Below are positions 7,406 through 10,879 of a DNA stretch of 10,879 nt, piece after piece. Positions within the stretch are counted from its first letter, which is position 1, and each line of letters opens with the position of its first letter. Both the position numbers and the translations under genes were made by a program. Source of the stretch: Alphaproteobacteria bacterium. Its GTDB lineage: Bacteria > Pseudomonadota > Alphaproteobacteria > CBDBCS01 > JAHZLG01. The notes under the pieces are model-generated. The model worked only from the letters and a program-made list of their open reading frames with translations. It was not told where the DNA came from and did no database searches. The stretch is from assembly GCA_022599995.1 (NCBI GenBank), contig JAHZLG010000085.1, positions 1 to 10,879 on the forward strand, in the 5' to 3' direction.

Positions 7406-8668
7406 TTAAGGAGCACGCTGGTTCTCGACAATCAATCGAAGCACCTGCTCGGCAAGACGATCGGTCGAGTCTGCAATGCCTTCGATGGCACACGATGCTG
7501 CCACTGCCAACCACTCGGGGTTGTTCATGAGCGACTCAATGCGCTCGGCGAGCTGGCTCGGAAGCAGGTCTTTCTCTTCAAACATCCACCCTGCCCCGCG
7601 CGACACGAACCGTTCAGCGTTCATCAGCTGGTGATTGTCTATCGAATTAGGCAGCGGAATCAGAATGGCCGGGCGACCGATCACAGACAACTCCCCTATG
7701 GTCATCGCCCCCGCCCGTGAGATAACCAATTGTGCCTGTGCCATGTACTGCGGCAATTCATCGAAGAAGGGTTGCACGGTCGCGCGAAGACCTTGCGCCT
7801 TGTAGGTTTCTTTGATGGCTTCGACGTCCTCTTGCCGCGCCTGTTGGACAATATGCAGTCGTTGCCGTTCCCTGCGACTCAGCAGGGTGATCGCCTCGGG
7901 GATCAGCGTTGCGAACCGCCGCGCGCCTTGACTGCCTCCGAAGACCAACAGCACAAATGGGCTATCCGCTCGCGACATCACATAGGGCTGTCGGGCGTAG
8001 GCGAGCACACTTGTCCGGACAGGAATGCCGGTATGGACGATTGTAGCCTTTGCAGGCAAGGACGCCGTGTGCTCAAAAGAAAGTGCCAGCTTGTCAACGC
8101 CACCGGCGAGCACGCGGTTAGCACGGCCGAGCACAGCATTTTGCTCGTGCACCAAGGAAGGGATATTGCGTCGGATTGCCGACATCACCACGGGCACGGT
8201 GGCATATCCTCCGAAACCAACCACCACCGAGGGGTTGATCTGTTTCAAAAGCCGCTGGGCTTGGAAATAGCCGAGCACCATCCGCACCATGCCCAGCAAC
8301 TTGCCGAGCACCCCTTTGCCACTGATGGCGGCGGCTTGGATAACAAACACCTCGTCTGCGGCAATATCTTGGGCATAGTCTAGCCCGCGGACATCGGTGA
8401 TAAGCACGATGCGTATTTGTCGACCACTCAGCCGCTTGGCGATGGCGATGGCGGGGAAGAGGTGTCCTCCGGTGCCGCCAGCCCCCAGCACGACGGTGTA
8501 GTCAAACCCGCCGGCACCTTCTTCTGCCAGCAGTTGCCCTGCCGCGGCATCGCGGGGCGGATTGATAACACGCTCACTCGGTGGGTGGGAGGGGTTGGGA
8601 GGCGGATGGGGATGTTGAACGTTCCGAGAAACCATCGTCTGCATGGGCCGTGGGGCTAGGAGGGGCAT
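7406..8668 (-). CDS. murG: UDP-GlcNAc:lipid I N-acetylglucosaminyltransferase
   Basis: This membrane-associated GT-B glycosyltransferase adds GlcNAc to lipid I on the cytoplasmic face, making lipid II. The frame gives up to 420 residues; MurG is usually about 355-370. Motifs are GAGGTGGHLFPA (62-73, lipid I side), VVGFGGYATVP (149-159), HEQNAVLGRANRVL (174-187), FGGSQGAR (243-250), and the UDP-GlcNAc site FFDELPQYMAQAQLVISRAGAMT (301-323) with PLPNSIDNHQLMNA (338-351). The extra length is an N-terminal extension of about 55 residues rich in Pro and His. The start is uncertain: ATGs at 8668, 8644 and 8635 all overlap the 3' end of ftsW and none has a convincing ribosome site. After the overlap the only start-type codon before the glycine-rich loop is a GTG directly before LGAGG, which would remove the first strand. 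An in-frame stop excludes starts above 8668. Confidence 0.96.
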   Translation of the reverse strand: MPLLAPRPMQTMVSRNVQHPHPPPNPSHPPSERVINPPRDAAAGQLLAEEGAGGFDYTVVLGAGGTGGHLFPAIAIAKRLSGRQIRIVLITDVRGLDYAQDIAADEVFVIQAAAISGKGVLGKLLGMVRMVLGYFQAQRLLKQINPSVVVGFGGYATVPVVMSAIRRNIPSLVHEQNAVLGRANRVLAGGVDKLALSFEHTASLPAKATIVHTGIPVRTSVLAYARQPYVMSRADSPFVLLVFGGSQGARRFATLIPEAITLLSRRERQRLHIVQQARQEDVEAIKETYKAQGLRATVQPFFDELPQYMAQAQLVISRAGAMTIGELSVIGRPAILIPLPNSIDNHQLMNAERFVSRGAGWMFEEKDLLPSQLAERIESLMNNPEWLAVAASCAIEGIADSTDRLAEQVLRLIVENQRAP

Positions 8669-9770
8669 GGAGGTAGGGTGTTCTTGTCAGGGCAAGAACC
8701 ATGCCAATTGCCCACGCCGAGGCAAACAACGAACTCCGTCCCGACGAGATGAACGGCAGGTTGTTGCCATCGGTCGGCAAGAGGTACAAGGTCGATGAGA
8801 TGTTGAAAATCGACTGCACCCCAAAGCTCAGCAACAGCCCTGCGACAGCAAGGACGGTGAATATTTCACGGGCGCGCAACACCAACCCGATGCCGCGCCA
8901 GATGACGCCGGCGATGATCAGGATCACCAATGCCGCAAACACCAAGCCGAGCTGCTCACCGAGGGCCGCAAAGACGAAGTCATTTGTGGCGGAATAAAGG
9001 CGGTACTCAGTCCACCCGAGCCCGAGCCCACTTCCCTTGTACCCTCCTTCAACGAGGGCGCGAATGGCGAGCTCGACCTGCCATGCGGGTTCGCTCGAGG
9101 GGTCGAGAAAGGTGTTGATCCGTTTTGCCACGTGGGGAAAGCTCACGTACAGCACGAAGAACCCGACTGACCCAAACACGGTGCCCAAAATAACGATGGC
9201 CCGCGTGGATACCGCTAATGCCCACTGCAACACAAAGACAAGGGCAATGATGATGACGTTCGAAATATCGGGTTGCGTCAAAATGAGTCCCGCACAGAGC
9301 AAGAACAACAGCGTCGCCACAAAGAAGGCTTGCACACCGTGCCCGCTATATTGATGGTCGATGCGGCGAGCGAACACCACTGCCAATGACGCCTTCACCA
9401 ACTCCGAGGGTTGAAACCGGAAATTTGCCACTTCGAGCCAACGTCGTGACCCGTGTATCTTCACCCCATCGACCAGCACCCAGATAAGGCAGATGACCGC
9501 GAACACGAGCACCAACGCTGCGACCGAATGGATAAGCTGGGGCGACATGGCGGAAGTGAGCAAGATGATCGCCACTGCCACCATCGCCGAAAAAACGACT
9601 TTTGTGATGGTGCTGGTATCATTGATGTTCAGCGATACCTGCACCACAATACCGATGCAGATCATGGCGACCACGAGCCCGAGCATGACATGGTCAATAC
9701 TGCGCCACCACGGGCGAACAACGGCGGTGTAGTAGGCAAGAACAGGGGGACGAGTTGCCATGGGTATCAT
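8574..9770 (-). CDS. ftsW: Peptidoglycan polymerase FtsW
   Basis: This SEDS-family integral membrane glycosyltransferase polymerises lipid II at the septum with a class B penicillin-binding protein. It has 398 residues, the usual length, with many hydrophobic segments. SEDS signatures are GSRRWLEVANFRFQPSELVK (107-126), LTQPDIS (164-170, usually LLQPDFG), WQVELAIRALVEGGYKGSGLG (230-250), NDFVFAALGEQLG (263-275) and LPTDGNNLPFISSGRSS (331-347). The last departs from the common LPFISYGGSS form. The hydrophilic tail from about residue 370 overlaps murG. The start is either the ATG at 9770, which forms ATGA with the murD stop but has AAAGG directly against it, or the ATG at 9761, which has that AAAGG 9 nt upstream. 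The two differ by three residues. FtsW rather than RodA is inferred from its place between murD and murG. Confidence 0.96.
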   Translation of the reverse strand: MIPMATRPPVLAYYTAVVRPWWRSIDHVMLGLVVAMICIGIVVQVSLNINDTSTITKVVFSAMVAVAIILLTSAMSPQLIHSVAALVLVFAVICLIWVLVDGVKIHGSRRWLEVANFRFQPSELVKASLAVVFARRIDHQYSGHGVQAFFVATLLFLLCAGLILTQPDISNVIIIALVFVLQWALAVSTRAIVILGTVFGSVGFFVLYVSFPHVAKRINTFLDPSSEPAWQVELAIRALVEGGYKGSGLGLGWTEYRLYSATNDFVFAALGEQLGLVFAALVILIIAGVIWRGIGLVLRAREIFTVLAVAGLLLSFGVQSIFNISSTLYLLPTDGNNLPFISSGRSSLFASAWAIGMVLALTRTPYLHAPPSPTAHADDGFSERSTSPSASQPLPPTE

Positions 9771-10879
9771 CCTTTGTTCGCGCTATCGCAGACGGTGGCA
9801 TCGCTGCTGGGTTGCTCGGCGGAGGCAGCCAAGGAGGGTGCCAAGGAGGGTGCGGCACAAAAGGCTTGGGCAAGGGCACGAAACCTCTCGCCCCGTGCGG
9901 CAAAGCTGGCGAATTGATCGTAGGAGGCACAGGCGGGGGACAACAGGATGGCGATCTCCCTTGGCGTCGGTGACACTGGCGTCGGTGACACTGGTGCCGG
10001 CGACACTGGTGCCGGCGACACTAGTGCCGGTGACACCACCGATGACGATGTCGGTGTCGGTGTCAGTGATGCTAGCGTCTGGGGCACTAGTGTCTGGGGC
10101 ACTAGTGTCTGGGGCACTAGTGTCTGGGGCACTAGTGTCTGGGGCACTAGTGTCTGGGGCACTAGTGTCCGTGCCATCGTGATAGCTGCCTGCACCGCGT
10201 GATCGAAACCATCGCATCGGTGAATCGGGAAATGCCCTTCAAATTGGTCAGCTAGCATCGGAGCCGCCTCGCCGTAAAACACCGCCCCGATAACCGACTT
10301 TGCCGCAGGCAAGAGCAAGCCATAGGATGCCCCGTGCTTGGGCTGCCCCCCCGCCAACCAAATAATGTCCGGAAGACTCCGAAGCCCCATGGCGGCAGCC
10401 TCAGGATTGGTTGCTTTGCTGTCATTGACAAAAACAATGGTGCGCTCGGTGTTGCTGGCAGCAATGTCCTCGCCACTTCCCCCGACACTAGTGCCGACAC
10501 TAGTACCGACAACACCCGCGCCACCGCCGACACTAGTGCCGACAACACCCGCGCCGCCGCCGACACTAGTGTGATCGGCATTCGTGTCACCGGCACTAGT
10601 GCCGACGGCACTAGTGCCGTCGGCAGGCACTGGCGCAGGGGTCATGGTCACCGAGGCGACCCGCTCGAGGCGGTGAGGCAATCCCGGAAAGGTCTTGATG
10701 GCCAAACGCAGGCTATCAGGAGAGCACCGAAAAGCCCGCGCCACAGCCCATGCCGCCCCGATGTTCATTAAATTATGACGTCCCAGCAACGTTTCCCATC
10801 CTGCGTTCTCACTGTTGCCAATAATCTCGGGGGTTTCGTCTGGGCTAAGCCTCTCAATCAGTTGCCCATGCTCGTCTAA
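9767..10879 (-). CDS. murD: UDP-N-acetylmuramoyl-L-alanine--D-glutamate ligase, C-terminal part, with two repeat insertions
   Basis: This Mur ligase adds D-glutamate to UDP-MurNAc-L-Ala. The frame is open to the right edge, so the true start and the ATP P-loop region lie outside; 370 residues are visible. Recognisable are GRHNLMN (about 10763-10783), FPGLPHRLERV, VNDSKATNP (10403-10429, with the conserved Lys), LAGGQPKHG and LSPACASYDQF (9911-9943) followed by RGERF. Two insertions stand out. The first, about 69 residues between HRLERVASV and TIVFVNDSK (about 10442-10648), is Gly/Thr/Ser/Val-rich. The second, about 70 residues (about 9960-10173) just before the LLSPACAS strand, is Thr/Val/Pro-rich. 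In other MurD proteins both places are short loops. All visible motifs remain in frame, so the gene looks functional. The stop overlaps the ftsW ATG (ATGA). Confidence 0.95.
   Translation of the reverse strand, partial: LDEHGQLIERLSPDETPEIIGNSENAGWETLLGRHNLMNIGAAWAVARAFRCSPDSLRLAIKTFPGLPHRLERVASVTMTPAPVPADGTSAVGTSAGDTNADHTSVGGGAGVVGTSVGGGAGVVGTSVGTSVGGSGEDIAASNTERTIVFVNDSKATNPEAAAMGLRSLPDIIWLAGGQPKHGASYGLLLPAAKSVIGAVFYGEAAPMLADQFEGHFPIHRCDGFDHAVQAAITMARTLVPQTLVPQTLVPQTLVPQTLVPQTLVPQTLASLTPTPTSSSVVSPALVSPAPVSPAPVSPTPVSPTPREIAILLSPACASYDQFASFAARGERFRALAQAFCAAPSLAPSLAASAEQPSSDATVCDSANKG
9771..9775 (-). promoter_or_regulatory. Candidate ribosome binding site of ftsW (AAAGG)
   Basis: AAAGG on the minus strand directly abuts the ATG at 9768-9770 and lies 9 nt upstream of the ATG at 9759-9761. 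The spacing favours the second ATG; coupling through ATGA favours the first. Confidence 0.45.
9963..10037. repeat. 15-bp tandem repeat in MurD encoding VSPAP/VSPTP
   Basis: Five 15-bp units (ggcgtcggtgacact twice, ggtgccggcgacact twice, agtgccggtgacacc) encode pentapeptides VSPTP, VSPAP and a VSPAL variant in the second MurD insertion. It shares its unit length and the cactagt word with the array at 10077-10166. Confidence 0.92.
10077..10166. repeat. Six perfect 15-bp repeats in MurD encoding LVPQT
   Basis: Six identical 15-bp units (gtctggggcactagt on the plus strand) encode LVPQT pentapeptides. Perfect identity, including third codon positions, indicates recent expansion or ongoing homogenisation. 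Each unit carries the palindrome CACTAGTG across its junction with the next. Confidence 0.95.
10508..10573. repeat. 33-bp tandem duplication in MurD
   Basis: Two 33-bp copies (10508-10540 and 10541-10573) differ at about three positions and encode a Gly/Ala/Val-rich stretch with GTSVGGG in the first MurD insertion. Each has a CACTAGTG word near one end. Further copies of the word lie on both sides of the duplication. Confidence 0.85.
10600..10625. repeat. Perfect 26-bp palindrome inside murD
   Basis: A perfect inverted repeat without spacer is centred on ACTAGT at 10610-10615, with 13-bp arms. In RNA it would form a stem of up to 11 bp with a CUAG loop. It overlaps a 14-bp palindrome with the same core at 10591-10604. 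Both lie at the sense-strand upstream end of the first MurD insertion and are translated as GTSAV-like residues. Confidence 0.9.

Noticed and set aside
9783..10217. Minus-strand alternate frame with (SAPDT)n and GTSVAG repeats inside murD
   Set aside because: MurD motifs lie in the other frame on both sides; this frame is a by-product of the 15-bp period. It is useful only as evidence of DNA-level repeat identity.
10787..10789. TTG as the murD start
   Set aside because: The frame is open upstream to the window edge with MurD-like sequence (ETLLGRHNLMN); the TTG is an internal Leu codon.

Overview
The window is a stretch of a division and cell wall (dcw) cluster, with every recognisable gene on the minus strand. 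In transcription order, from high to low coordinates, the genes are murD (cut by the right edge), ftsW, murG, murC, murB, ddl and ftsQ. The next gene in such clusters is normally ftsA, which would lie beyond position 1. Having murB between murC and ddl, with ftsQ after ddl, is the arrangement typical of Alphaproteobacteria; in gammaproteobacteria murB usually lies elsewhere. The DNA is GC-rich by eye. I therefore infer a GC-rich alphaproteobacterium, but cannot name a genus.

The genes are tightly packed and probably co-transcribed. murD/ftsW and murC/murB share ATGA stop/start overlaps, ddl/ftsQ overlap by 13 nt, and ftsW/murG overlap by up to 95 nt. Two spacers remain: 268 bp between murG and murC, filled with degenerate repeats, and 64 bp between murB and ddl. 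Together the products make UDP-MurNAc-pentapeptide (MurB, MurC, MurD, Ddl), convert it to lipid II (MurG), polymerise it at the septum (FtsW) and link this to the divisome (FtsQ).

The striking feature is low-copy tandem repeats inside essential, otherwise well-conserved genes. FtsQ has an N-terminal extension of about 800 residues with a 24-bp array. MurB has a 13 x 18-bp array in its FAD-binding domain. The MurD C-terminal part carries two repeat insertions (15-bp and 33-bp units, plus a perfect 26-bp palindrome). The MurC tail is a run of 9-bp units. All coding arrays have periods divisible by three and leave the frame and visible catalytic motifs intact. The array after ftsQ has a 17-bp period, which is not a multiple of three. 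A DNA word with a CACTAGTG core is read in two different frames in the two MurD insertions, so the elements look as if they spread as DNA, in the manner of the Rickettsia palindromic elements but apparently not the same family. This is the best candidate for something undescribed.

No RNA genes, insertion sequences, CRISPR arrays, convincing promoters or terminators were seen.
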